A program made the translations under genes and the position numbers. The notes below the pieces were generated by a model that saw only the letters and a program-made list of their open reading frames with translations, was not told where the DNA came from and searched no databases. Shown here piece after piece: positions 1 through 8,886 of a stretch of 64,000 nt of DNA; within the stretch, counting starts at the first letter, position 1; each line of letters opens with the position of its first letter. Origin of the DNA: Clostridiales bacterium (GTDB lineage Bacteria > Bacillota > Clostridia > Christensenellales > Aristaeellaceae); assembly GCA_015056205.1 (NCBI GenBank), contig SVGS01000002.1, positions 62,001 to 126,000 of the forward strand. The letters are read 5' to 3'.

Positions 1-253
1 GCGCGGTCTTCGCGGAATACAGCGCCAGCCAGGCAGCCAGCTGGTCATCGCCGCAGGGATAGTAGTTCACCGTAATCCAGGGATACTGTTCCATGAACTT
101 GGCCAGGGTTGCCACCGTTTCATCATCCACGCCGGCCTGGGTGGAATAATAGGAAATGGTGACGGGTTCGTGCTCCGCCGTCTCGGCGAAAACAGTTGTG
201 ACCGACAGCAACAGGGCCAGTGCGGTCAGAATGGACAAGACCTTTCTGAACAT
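1..253 (-). CDS. Sugar ABC transporter substrate-binding protein, N-terminal part
   Basis: Only the first 84 codons lie in the window; the gene runs off the left edge. The start (MFRKVLS) sits 8 nt after an AGGAG ribosome site. Residues 1-23 form a signal peptide with a leucine/alanine core and a likely signal peptidase I site after VFA. The mature part opens with a strand (TISYYS) and a helix typical of lobe I of extracellular sugar-binding proteins. There is no lipobox cysteine, which is unusual for a monoderm binding protein but shared by the other binding proteins in this window. Ligand unknown; permease genes would be expected to the left. Confidence 0.7.
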   Translation of the reverse strand, partial: MFRKVLSILTALALLLSVTTVFAETAEHEPVTISYYSTQAGVDDETVATLAKFMEQYPWITVNYYPCGDDQLAAWLALYSAKTA

Positions 254-300
254 ATTCTTTTCTCCTTTCGCGGATGCTGTCCGCATCCCTTGTTAAGCGC

Positions 301-340
301 AGAATAGCACAGGCGTTTCCAAATGTCAAGCGTTTGACAT
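301..340 (-). promoter_or_regulatory. Promoter with overlapping palindromic operator
   Basis: On the minus strand TTGACA (324-329) and TATTCT (301-306) are 17 nt apart, about 50 nt before the binding-protein start. A perfect dyad, ATGTCAA-N4-TTGACAT (323-340), covers the -35 box, as expected for a repressor site. Upstream, two imperfect copies of an 18-nt element containing TGTCAAT lie at 393-410 and 425-441, 32 bp (three helical turns) apart. The regulator is not identifiable here. Confidence 0.5.
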
Positions 341-517
341 GCAAAAATTTTAAAATACAGAATATTTCCCTGTTCTTCCCGGATATTTGTTCAATCTGGT
401 GTCAATTTGGACAAATTCACTTTTAATTTGATGTCAATCGGTTGTCATTCGGAAGGTCCATTCGGGGTTCACCGCGCCGGATTTCATCCGCCGGTTCCGC
501 GGTTTGATTCGGCGCGT

Positions 518-1486
518 TCATTTTTCAAACGGATAAACCAGACCGATCTGCCTTCTGCATTCATCCAGGATTTCCATAACGTCCAGGGTGGCCCGGGGAG
601 GAATATATTCGCTTTCCTTTTTTCCCGCCCTGATTTCCCGTGCCGCCAGATCGAACTCGTTCAGCAGGGTGGTCCGCCCTTCAAACCGCTCAATCAGGCT
701 TCCGTCCTTTGCGGTCAGTTCCGCGCTGTCCGCGTAATGAAAATGATCCACAAAAATGTCCGCCTTCGTTCCCCTGATCCGTAACCATTCCCTGCCGGCG
801 TCATCGCAGATCGACAGCGCGATGCGGCATTTCAGTCCGTTCTGAAACACCAGCTCAATCTCATCGGAAAGGTCCACCCCGTTCACTGTTTTTCCGGAGC
901 ATTTTACACTGACGGGTTTTCCGAAAAGCCGGTACAGGTACGTCACAGGATATACGCCGGAATCGAGGATGGCTCCCCCGGCCAGGTTCGGATCCGTCAG
1001 CCTCGGAGCATAATTCAGCACATTCACCAGATAGTCCGTATCCACCTGCCGGATTTCTCCCGTCACGCCGCTTTCCACCCATTCCAGGACCTTCAGCGCG
1101 GCCGGCGCAAACCAGGTCCACATTCCCTCCACGATATATACTCCCTTTTTCCTTGCCAGCTCAAACAGTTCCCGGGTCTCGGAAGCCCTGACCGTAAACG
1201 GTTTCTCACACAGAACCGGTTTTCCCTGTTCAATCGCCTGCCGGACATAGGGATAGTGCTGCGGATGAGGCGTTACCACGTACACCGCGTCCGCATGATC
1301 CATGGCGGTTTTCGGGTCAGCATACGCTGTTCCGCCGTACGCCTCCGCAAACCGGACCGCGTTTTCAAACTTTCGGGAACAAACCGAAGAAACAGCATGC
1401 CGTCCTGAAGCGGTAATTTCTTCCGCCACCTGCTTTGCCAGCGTTCCCGTGCCGATAAAACACCATCTGAAAGGCCGGATCTCCAT
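518..1486 (-). CDS. Gfo/Idh/MocA-family NAD(P)-dependent oxidoreductase
   Basis: A 322-residue cytoplasmic dehydrogenase of the glucose-fructose oxidoreductase/inositol dehydrogenase family, expected to oxidise or reduce a sugar, polyol or related hydroxyl. The N-terminal Rossmann fold shows the dinucleotide loop GTGTLAKQ near residues 11-18 and the family motif CEKPF that carries the conserved lysine. The C-terminal alpha/beta domain follows. The start at 1486 (MEIRPF) is preferred over the in-frame ATG at 1510 because AAGGAGG lies between them at suitable spacing. It seems to be a lone gene on the minus strand, divergent from the secreted protein at 1711. Substrate cannot be told from sequence; three relatives lie at 27-32 kb. 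Confidence 0.85.
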   Translation of the reverse strand: MEIRPFRWCFIGTGTLAKQVAEEITASGRHAVSSVCSRKFENAVRFAEAYGGTAYADPKTAMDHADAVYVVTPHPQHYPYVRQAIEQGKPVLCEKPFTVRASETRELFELARKKGVYIVEGMWTWFAPAALKVLEWVESGVTGEIRQVDTDYLVNVLNYAPRLTDPNLAGGAILDSGVYPVTYLYRLFGKPVSVKCSGKTVNGVDLSDEIELVFQNGLKCRIALSICDDAGREWLRIRGTKADIFVDHFHYADSAELTAKDGSLIERFEGRTTLLNEFDLAAREIRAGKKESEYIPPRATLDVMEILDECRRQIGLVYPFEK

Positions 1487-1710
1487 ATTTTGCCCCATCC
1501 TCCTTCTCATGTTTTTTTCCTTCGTTGTTGTATACCTGTTTCAACAGCCGGAGAATAAAACCCTTTTTCCGGGAAGTTTTCCCCCGCGGAAAACGTTCTA
1601 TACATGAGATGGCGAATCGGCCGGAAAGGATCATGCCAGCCTTCGGCTGCGCTGCGTATCAACAGGCGCGGGCGGATCCCGCGGAAAAAACGAACGGAGG
1701 AAAAGAAACG

Positions 1711-2688
1711 ATGAAAAGAACAATATCCCTGCTCCTGGCCATAACGATGGTGCTGACCCTGAGCTTTGCGGCGGTGTCCCTGGCGGAAGCGTCTGTCCTG
1801 GACAGGCTGGGCGGAATGGAATGGTGCTTCTCCAGCGGAGCGGGCGGATGGTCCACGGATCTGTGGACCCAGGCTGACGGATCCTTCACGGGCGAGTACC
1901 ATGACAGCGAAATGGGGGAAACCGGGGAAGGATATCCGGATGGAACCATCTATGTCTGCCGTTTTTCCGGACAGATGAGCGTTGCCGCGCAGGTGGATGA
2001 AAAAACCTGGAAAATCCGGGTGGACAGGCTGACCCCGGATGAAGGCCAGGTTCCGGAAACGATTGAAGACGGCGTGCGCTACGTGACCGCGGACGCATAC
2101 GGTCTCAGCGAAGGTGATGAAATGATTCTGTACGCTCCGGGGACTCCCGTCAGCGTTCTTTCCGAGGAGATGCAGCTGTGGGCGCATGTGATGGATCAGG
2201 AAACGCCTCCGGCAGAGCTCGAAGACTGGTTCCTGATGAGCGAAAAGAATAACAGCGGTTTCGTCGGCTGGCAGCCGGCGGCAGCTTCCGCCAACCCCTG
2301 GGAGGATCTGACGGCGGAAGAGCTTGCCGCCCGGTCCGGCGTGAGCTTCAGGGTTCCGGAAGGCGCGAAAAACGCCGTCTACCGTTACATGAGCGGCGAC
2401 GGGCTCGCCGAGATGCAGTTCACGTTTGAAGGCGATGAATTCTGCGCAAGAACCCAGGCAGCCGCCGAACCTGCCGACATCTCCGGTATGTATTATTCCT
2501 GGACGCATGTGGAAGAGGTCAGCGTCTGCGGATTCCCGGGCACCATCTGCCAGGCGCAGGACGGCAAGGAATGGGTGGAACTGTGCCAGTGGCACGGGGA
2601 CGGGCGGCAGTATTCCCTGTCCGTGCGTACGCCGGATCCCGACGGCCTCGATCTGACCGCTCTGGCGGATCAGATTTTCGGAAAATAA
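1711..2688 (+). CDS. Secreted protein of unknown function
   Basis: 325 residues. Residues 1-26 are a clear signal peptide (MKRTIS, long hydrophobic core, cleavage near LAEA), so the protein is exported. The mature chain is acidic with many Trp, Tyr and Gly residues. It may have two parts: an N-terminal beta-rich region and a C-terminal stretch (about 200-325) with a paired pattern ending in LTALADQIFGK that recalls DUF4367-like secreted domains; that resemblance is weak. A GGAGG site 10 nt upstream fixes the start, and a strong terminator follows the stop codon, so it is monocistronic. I do not recognise a function. An imperfect dyad (1573-1598, GTTTTCC/GGAAAAC) lies upstream and could be an operator. 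Confidence 0.6.
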   Translation: MKRTISLLLAITMVLTLSFAAVSLAEASVLDRLGGMEWCFSSGAGGWSTDLWTQADGSFTGEYHDSEMGETGEGYPDGTIYVCRFSGQMSVAAQVDEKTWKIRVDRLTPDEGQVPETIEDGVRYVTADAYGLSEGDEMILYAPGTPVSVLSEEMQLWAHVMDQETPPAELEDWFLMSEKNNSGFVGWQPAAASANPWEDLTAEELAARSGVSFRVPEGAKNAVYRYMSGDGLAEMQFTFEGDEFCARTQAAAEPADISGMYYSWTHVEEVSVCGFPGTICQAQDGKEWVELCQWHGDGRQYSLSVRTPDPDGLDLTALADQIFGK

Positions 2689-2702
2689 GGGAACATACTG
2701 TT

Positions 2703-2732
2703 CAGGGGCAGGCCGCGGCCTGCCCCTGTTTT
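2703..2732 (+). terminator. Rho-independent terminator
   Basis: A 12-bp perfect stem (CAGGGGCAGGCC with its complement, 2703-2728) is followed by TTTT, 15 nt after the secreted-protein stop codon. It separates this gene from the convergent peptide synthetase. Confidence 0.85.
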
Positions 2733-2749
2733 ATGGTTTGATGGTTGTA

Positions 2750-5700
2750 TCATTCCGGAAGGCTGTCCTCCCGCCTGAGGATCATTCCTTCCAGATAGTC
2801 GCCGAAAATGGCTTTGGCGTCTTCGATCCGTTTTCTGTCAAACATTCCTTCCGCAAAGTCCACTTCCAGATCAAAGCCGTTATCGCCGTATTCATTTTCA
2901 ATGAGTTCAAACTCCAGCCGTGCCGGAGCCGCGTTGAACTCATTGTTCAGTTCAATCCTTTCGTTCTCCAGCTCGTCCAGTTCATCGGCGTTGATCTCCA
3001 GCTGCAGGTTGACTTCCATCCAGTCATTCACATAAGGCTGCAGGTTTTCACTCATGAGATCCCATCCGCAATGGGCAATATCCTCCGCCACCTGATTCTT
3101 CACGGACTTCAGCAGGTCCCTCATGGAGCTGATTTCCTCCATGCGGACCGCTGCCGGCATATTGCGGATCAGCATACCGACAACATTTTCCGCTTCCGGC
3201 GCAAGCCGGTTATTGAAGATCCAGTTGATCATGACATGCTGCTTTCCCGTCATCCGGGACAGGGTCAGAAGCCCCGCGGCGATCGCCATTACGGAATGGG
3301 AAACGCCCCAGTATTCCTCAGCCGCGCGAACCTGGTCCACGTCAAAGGCCAGGCGCCGGCTGGTACCGGCCTCGTTGAGATTCCGGCTGTCCGGATCGTC
3401 CGGCGGCAGCATGGTACACCAGTCTTCGTCCCCGTAGGTCTCCAGGAAATATTTCCGGTCCTTCCGCACCAGTCCCTGCCGCTCACGCTCCTCCTGCTCT
3501 TCCAGCATGGCAAAGAAATAGTCTTTTTTCATTTCCCGGCCGAAATAGGCGTTCACGATATCTCCAAGCAGAATGCCCAGGGAGCCGCCGTCCATCACCG
3601 CATGGTGCACATCCAGGAACAGATAGCAGCCCTTCCGGCCGCGGAACACGTTCACCTTGCACAGGCAGGTATTCAGAATCTGGCTGAAGGGCAGCAGCAG
3701 AATGTCCGCCAGCGCGTCTTCCGTTTCCGGAAGGATGTCCTTCACCTTCACCACCGGCAGGGATTCAGGACGGTACTGCATCTTCAGTTCACACTTCTCA
3801 TCAAAGAAGAACACCGTCGCCAGCGCCGGATGATTCCGCAGCGCCTTGTTTACCGCTTCACAAAGCCGGTCCGCGTCCGCGTCCTTAAAACGCGTCAGGA
3901 TATGCATCGTGCTCCACATGGTGCTTCCCGGCCGGAACAGCTGGTAGTCAATCACCTGGACCTGGAGGGGAGACGGATTGTGAGGCACAAGGCGCGCACG
4001 GGCGTCACGGGCATCCAGGCCCGAGCTGCCTTCCCGTTTTTTCAGTTCCCCGGCAATCGCTCCGGGGGTGTGCAGCCGGAATACATCCGCCGCGGTCAGG
4101 TTGTCCAGTTTAGCCCCGGCCATCACTTCCATGGCCTTCAGGGAATCGCCGCCCAGGTCAAAGAAATCGTCCAGCAATCCGATTTGATTGATGTCCAGCC
4201 TCAGCGTACGGGCAAAGGCGGCGCACAGCTTCTTTTCGGTTTCGGTTTCCGGCGGAACATACTTCGCCTTCAGATTCGACAGATCCGGCTCCGGCAGGGC
4301 TTTCCGGTCGATCTTTCCGTTGACGGTCATCGGCATTTCCGCCAGCTGCGTCAGCACGTTCGGCACCATGTATTCCGGCAGTTTCTCCTGCAGGAAGGAT
4401 TTCAGGGCCTCTTCCGGTATCTTCGTCCCGGCGGTATAGTATCCCGCCAGATATTCGGCGCCTCCGGTCTTCCGCACCATCGCCGCCCCGGCGGAAATGC
4501 CCGGGAATTCCGCAATGACGTTTTCAATCTCATCCAGTTCGATCCGGAAGCCCCTGAGCTTAATCTGGTTGTCCATTCTGCCGAAAATCCGGATTTCCCC
4601 GTCTTCGGTCCAGGCGGTCAGATCCCCGCTGTGATAAGCCCGCAGGCCGTCGTGCGTAAAGAACGCCGCCGCGCTCTTCTCCGGCAGGTTCACATATCCC
4701 CGGCCGACCTGATCCCCGCAGATAATCAGCTCGCCCTTCAGGCCGACCGGCAGCTCGTTTCCAAAAAGATCGGAAACACAGAACACCGTATTGGCCATGG
4801 GTTTTCCGATCGTCACCTGGTCGGCTCCGGTCATCAGGGAGGCAGAGCATCCCATGGTGCATTCCGTAGGCCCGTATACGTTCAGAATCACGCTGTCCTC
4901 CCGCAGCTCGCGCAGCCGGTCATACAGCCTGCGCGGGAAGGCTTCCGCGCCGATATCGAAGAAAGTGATCTGGCGCAGGGCTTCCCGGCTTTCGGGGATT
5001 TCGAGCAGGCTCATCAGATAGGTCGGCGTGCAGGTAATCCCGTTCACACCGGTTTCCCGCACCAGGCGGGCAAAAGCCGCCGGATCATGGATCTCGGTTT
5101 CCGTCGCGACAACCACGGTATTCCCGTTGCAGAGGGGAACAAACTCCTCCACCACCGATACATCAAAGGAGAAGGAGGCCAGCGCCAGATTGACCCGCCC
5201 CGGCGCGGCATAATGCATCATTTCAATGGATTTTTCATTCCGGTGCACATAGTTGGCGATATTCCGGTGTTCGATCAGGACGCCCTTGGGCCGCCCGGTG
5301 GATCCGGAGGTATAAATACAGTATGCCAGATCCTGCGGCGCGGACGGGAAGGACGGCGCCCCGTCAAACCGTTCGTCCGGGCATACCGTGTTCAGGTCCT
5401 CCGTCCCAAAGGCTTCCTCCAGCGTCAGGATCCGGTAACCGTTTTCTGACAGTCCGCGGCCTTCCCGCTGCCGTCCGGTGGTCAGCAGCAGCGGACAGGC
5501 TCCGTCCTGCATGCAGAAATCGATCCGGTCATCCGGGTAGTCCGGAATGAACGGCAGGAAGGCGGCGCCGGCCTTCAGCACAGCGTTCTCCGCGACGTAG
5601 CACCAGATATCCCGGTCGAAGAGAACGCCGATCAGCTGATCCTTTCCCGCTCCCCGGGAGACCAGTTCCCGGGCCAGCCGGCCGCTCAGCCGGTCCAGAT

Positions 5701-8700
5701 CCCGGAAGGAAAGCTGCCGGCCGTCCGCAATCACGGCAGGCTTGTCCGGATGCTCCAGCGCGCGGCGCCGGATTTGTTCATGAACAGGAACGAAATCCAT
5801 GGGAACCGCGGTATCGTTAAAGGCCTTCAGCTGCTTCCGGTCCTCCTCCGTCAGCAGGGAAACCTGGCTGATTCTTTCCGCGCTCATCAGGCTTTCCGCC
5901 GTGGTAAACAGATCCTGGGCAAAGCGCCTGACCCATTTCTCCGTGAACTTTTCGTTCCGGTATTCAATGGTCATATTATACAGGCCGTTCGTGGAGAAGA
6001 GCTGAATGGACATGCAGCCGGTCACCATACTCGTGTGGTAATGCTCCATGAACCACCGGTCGCCCTGAAGCGGCGCCGCGCACGGGTCCTCTTCCCCGCA
6101 TCCCATTTTGTCCGTAAACAGATCCCCCTGATAGATAAACTCCACATCCTCGTTCACGGGGCAGCATTTCAGCACTTCATCGAAGGAGAAAATATCATTG
6201 GACATGGTGGAGAAAATCTGCCGGCTGATCTCCCGGAGATACTCCCCGGTTTCCCTGTCCTCGCTGAGATTGCCGTAGACGGGAATCCGCTTGATCAGGG
6301 TGCCGATCGTGCCGTTCATCTCCGCCAGTGTTCTGCCGTTATAGACCGTCGAAAAGGAAACATGCCGGCTGTTCAGGTATTTTCCGAGCAACAGCGCCAT
6401 GGCTCCCATGAAAAAGCCGCTTTCGGAAATACGGGCTTTTTCGCAGAAGGCTTTGACCCGTTCCGCTTTCAGCGTTCCCGGTTCCCACCGGATGTTCCGG
6501 CTGACGCCGGGGGTCAGCGGTCCATTCAGATCGCCGCTCAGCGCGGGCACCTCTTCCGCTCCCCGGAACAGGTTCAGATAATATTCCTTCGCTCTGTCAT
6601 ACGCGCCGCTCTGAAGCAGTTTCTCCTCATACAGGGCCGCCTGCTGAATGGTACAGGCCTCCCCGGCCGGCGCCCGGCCGGACAGCACCCGGTTCAGTTC
6701 AGCGATAAACAGGCTGATCGCGGAAGCGTCAAAAAAGATCAGATGGGTTTTGATGATCAGATAACAGCGTTCCGGCGTTTTGTAAACGGCCGGATGGATC
6801 AGGATTTTCTCCATCATGGGAACCACAGGCATGAATTCCCGCATGAATTTCATTCGGTTTTCTTCCGTGCCCTCAAAGACCGGCACCTCGATCTTCGCTT
6901 CCGGCACCGGCACCATGCCCGGCATCCCGTTTTCATCCGTACGGATGATATATTTCAGGCCCGGATGCGCCTCCAGCGTCCGGCTGACAGCCTGAACCAG
7001 ATCCTCCGCGTGAACGCTCCGGTCCGCGCGAATCATATAGGGCAGCGTATAGGTCTCCCGCGTTCCGCCGGTCTGGCTCTCCAGATAGATACCCATCTGC
7101 GTCCGGGTCAGCGGATAGATTTCCCGGTTCATCCCGGGGATCGCTGCATCCTGTTTCGCGTCCAGGAAGGCCGCCAGTTCCCGGGGAGTGGAATGAGCCG
7201 AAACATCCCGGAAAGCCAGGGAAAAGCCGTCGCCTTTCAGCCGGCTGATCAGCACCGCGGCGCTCAGGGAGGTGCCGCCACAGTCAAAGAAATCCGCCGC
7301 CGCACTGACCTTCTTTAGATCCAGAGCCGCTTCAAAGGCCGCGCAGACTTTTTTCTCCGTCTCCGTCCCGGGAGCTTCATACTTCGCTTCATCCGTCCGG
7401 ATCTCCAGCGCCTTCAGCGCCGGATAATCCACCTTGTTCCGGTCGTTCCGGGGCATGCTGTCCAGATGGACGAAATACGCGGGCACCATATAATCCGGCA
7501 GGTAGGTCCCCGCGTACCGCTTCAGCGTCTCCGGGGAGATTTCTTCGCCGGTATAGTAGCAGCAGATCAGATCGCCCCCGTGAACACGGACATCCACGCT
7601 GGCCGCTTCATCGATTCCTTCCCTGCCCCGCATCACCTGATCGATCTCGCCCAGTTCCACCCGGTATCCCCGGATCTTGACCATCCGGTCCCGTCTTCCG
7701 TGGAAAATAAGGTTCCCGTTCTCATCCCAGGCCATCTGATCCCCGCTGTGATACAAGCGGGTGCCCGGTTCAAAGGGATTCTCCGTAAAGCGTTCCGCCG
7801 TCTCCCGGGGCATGTTATGGTATCCCAGAGCCAGCCACGGGCTTGAAATACAGAGTTCTCCGATCTCGCCGGGCCGGTCGATCCGGTTTCCCTCCTCATC
7901 CACCACGTAAACCTTCGTCCGGGCGGCCGGCTTTCCCAGGCACAGCGGGCCGCCTTTTCCGGCGGGGTTCAGCAGCACCGGCGGGCAGGCCTCGCTGGTA
8001 CCGTAGCCCTCCCATACACCGGGCTGCGCCTCTTCCTCCCCGTTATACTTTTCGCCCATCATCAGCACGTATTCCAGCGGCAGCGGCCCGTACAGTTTTT
8101 TCAGCACCGTGTACATCTGCGGCGGACAGTACATGCCGGTAATCTGCCGCTTCCGGAAAATGGTATGGATCAGGTCCGTATTCTTCCGCTCTTCCTCATT
8201 GGCCACATAGACGCTGCCGCCCGCGGCCAGCAGAGGCATGATATCCACCAGGCCGGCAATAAAGCTGAATCCGGCGATATGCAAAGAACGGGAATGTTCA
8301 TTCAGAGGGATCACACCGGAAAGCGTTTCCACGGAGCAGTTCAGCATCTCCTGCCGGTGAACGACGCCTTTCGGTTTTCCGGTCGAGCCGGAGGTGTAAA
8401 GAATGTAACCTTCCGCGTCCGGATCGGAAAGATCCAGGGTGATATCTTCCTCCGGCTCCTCCCCGCCGGGCTGAACGCTTTCCGGCAGCAGGGTCGGAAA
8501 ACCGGCGGCTTTTTCCGCCAGCGCGGCCGTCGTAAGGCACAAGGCGCAGCCCACATCCTCCAGAATGCTCTGCACCCGTTCCCGCGGATATTCCGCGTCC
8601 ACGGGCACAACGGCGCAGCCGGCGCGAAGCACCGCAAACTGGGACACGATGAAATCCTTCGTACGGGGCAGCAGCAGGGCGATTCTGGCCCGCCGGCCTT

Positions 8701-8851
8701 TTCCTCCGATCCGCTCCAGGATCCGCTCCGCCAGGAATGCGGACAGATGATTCATACGCCCGTAGGTCATCACACCCTGCAGATCCAGAACCGCGGCGGC
8801 ATCCGGACGGAGTTCAGCTTGCTTCAGAAACGCGTTTACGACAGTACTCAT
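2750..8851 (-). CDS. Nonribosomal peptide synthetase, A-T-C-A-T-C
   Basis: 2033 residues starting at MSTVVN, 8 nt after AGGAG; an earlier in-frame start would overlap the upstream gene. Domains: adenylation A1 (1-480; YTSGSTGKPKG at 152-162), carrier T1 (495-565; Ser528 in CGGTSL), condensation C1 (575-985), adenylation A2 (1020-1520; YTSGSTGRPKG at 1180-1190), carrier T2 (1535-1605; Ser1570 in LGGDSL), condensation C2 (1620-2030; HHAVMDG at 1749-1755). A2 keeps the Asp that anchors the substrate alpha-amino group (FDVSV, Asp1230); A1 has Ile198 there, so it may take a non-alpha-amino acid. C1 has HLIFFDA where HHxxxDG is expected and has lost the catalytic second His. There is no thioesterase or reductase, so C2 may release the product onto a soluble nucleophile (inference). 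It follows the MATE exporter in one transcript. No phosphopantetheinyl transferase is in the window. Confidence 0.95.
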   Translation of the reverse strand: MSTVVNAFLKQAELRPDAAAVLDLQGVMTYGRMNHLSAFLAERILERIGGKGRRARIALLLPRTKDFIVSQFAVLRAGCAVVPVDAEYPRERVQSILEDVGCALCLTTAALAEKAAGFPTLLPESVQPGGEEPEEDITLDLSDPDAEGYILYTSGSTGKPKGVVHRQEMLNCSVETLSGVIPLNEHSRSLHIAGFSFIAGLVDIMPLLAAGGSVYVANEEERKNTDLIHTIFRKRQITGMYCPPQMYTVLKKLYGPLPLEYVLMMGEKYNGEEEAQPGVWEGYGTSEACPPVLLNPAGKGGPLCLGKPAARTKVYVVDEEGNRIDRPGEIGELCISSPWLALGYHNMPRETAERFTENPFEPGTRLYHSGDQMAWDENGNLIFHGRRDRMVKIRGYRVELGEIDQVMRGREGIDEAASVDVRVHGGDLICCYYTGEEISPETLKRYAGTYLPDYMVPAYFVHLDSMPRNDRNKVDYPALKALEIRTDEAKYEAPGTETEKKVCAAFEAALDLKKVSAAADFFDCGGTSLSAAVLISRLKGDGFSLAFRDVSAHSTPRELAAFLDAKQDAAIPGMNREIYPLTRTQMGIYLESQTGGTRETYTLPYMIRADRSVHAEDLVQAVSRTLEAHPGLKYIIRTDENGMPGMVPVPEAKIEVPVFEGTEENRMKFMREFMPVVPMMEKILIHPAVYKTPERCYLIIKTHLIFFDASAISLFIAELNRVLSGRAPAGEACTIQQAALYEEKLLQSGAYDRAKEYYLNLFRGAEEVPALSGDLNGPLTPGVSRNIRWEPGTLKAERVKAFCEKARISESGFFMGAMALLLGKYLNSRHVSFSTVYNGRTLAEMNGTIGTLIKRIPVYGNLSEDRETGEYLREISRQIFSTMSNDIFSFDEVLKCCPVNEDVEFIYQGDLFTDKMGCGEEDPCAAPLQGDRWFMEHYHTSMVTGCMSIQLFSTNGLYNMTIEYRNEKFTEKWVRRFAQDLFTTAESLMSAERISQVSLLTEEDRKQLKAFNDTAVPMDFVPVHEQIRRRALEHPDKPAVIADGRQLSFRDLDRLSGRLARELVSRGAGKDQLIGVLFDRDIWCYVAENAVLKAGAAFLPFIPDYPDDRIDFCMQDGACPLLLTTGRQREGRGLSENGYRILTLEEAFGTEDLNTVCPDERFDGAPSFPSAPQDLAYCIYTSGSTGRPKGVLIEHRNIANYVHRNEKSIEMMHYAAPGRVNLALASFSFDVSVVEEFVPLCNGNTVVVATETEIHDPAAFARLVRETGVNGITCTPTYLMSLLEIPESREALRQITFFDIGAEAFPRRLYDRLRELREDSVILNVYGPTECTMGCSASLMTGADQVTIGKPMANTVFCVSDLFGNELPVGLKGELIICGDQVGRGYVNLPEKSAAAFFTHDGLRAYHSGDLTAWTEDGEIRIFGRMDNQIKLRGFRIELDEIENVIAEFPGISAGAAMVRKTGGAEYLAGYYTAGTKIPEEALKSFLQEKLPEYMVPNVLTQLAEMPMTVNGKIDRKALPEPDLSNLKAKYVPPETETEKKLCAAFARTLRLDINQIGLLDDFFDLGGDSLKAMEVMAGAKLDNLTAADVFRLHTPGAIAGELKKREGSSGLDARDARARLVPHNPSPLQVQVIDYQLFRPGSTMWSTMHILTRFKDADADRLCEAVNKALRNHPALATVFFFDEKCELKMQYRPESLPVVKVKDILPETEDALADILLLPFSQILNTCLCKVNVFRGRKGCYLFLDVHHAVMDGGSLGILLGDIVNAYFGREMKKDYFFAMLEEQEERERQGLVRKDRKYFLETYGDEDWCTMLPPDDPDSRNLNEAGTSRRLAFDVDQVRAAEEYWGVSHSVMAIAAGLLTLSRMTGKQHVMINWIFNNRLAPEAENVVGMLIRNMPAAVRMEEISSMRDLLKSVKNQVAEDIAHCGWDLMSENLQPYVNDWMEVNLQLEINADELDELENERIELNNEFNAAPARLEFELIENEYGDNGFDLEVDFAEGMFDRKRIEDAKAIFGDYLEGMILRREDSLPE

Positions 8852-8886
8852 TTCGTTCTCCTGTTCGTCCAAAGGGAGTAAAAGGC

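Noticed and set aside
2750-3000. Thioesterase or reductase domain at the NRPS C-terminus
   Set aside because: The protein ends within the condensation domain; no GxSxG or Rossmann motif follows HHAVMDG, and the stop codon is clear.
2738-5449. Long open frame on the plus strand inside the NRPS gene (about 900 codons)
   Set aside because: It mirrors the codon bias of the NRPS on the other strand, is rich in His/Arg/Gln without domain patterns, and has no ribosome site. The same holds for long antisense frames at 5750-7318, 23460-25103, 27165-28670, 36742-39072 and 45411-47699.
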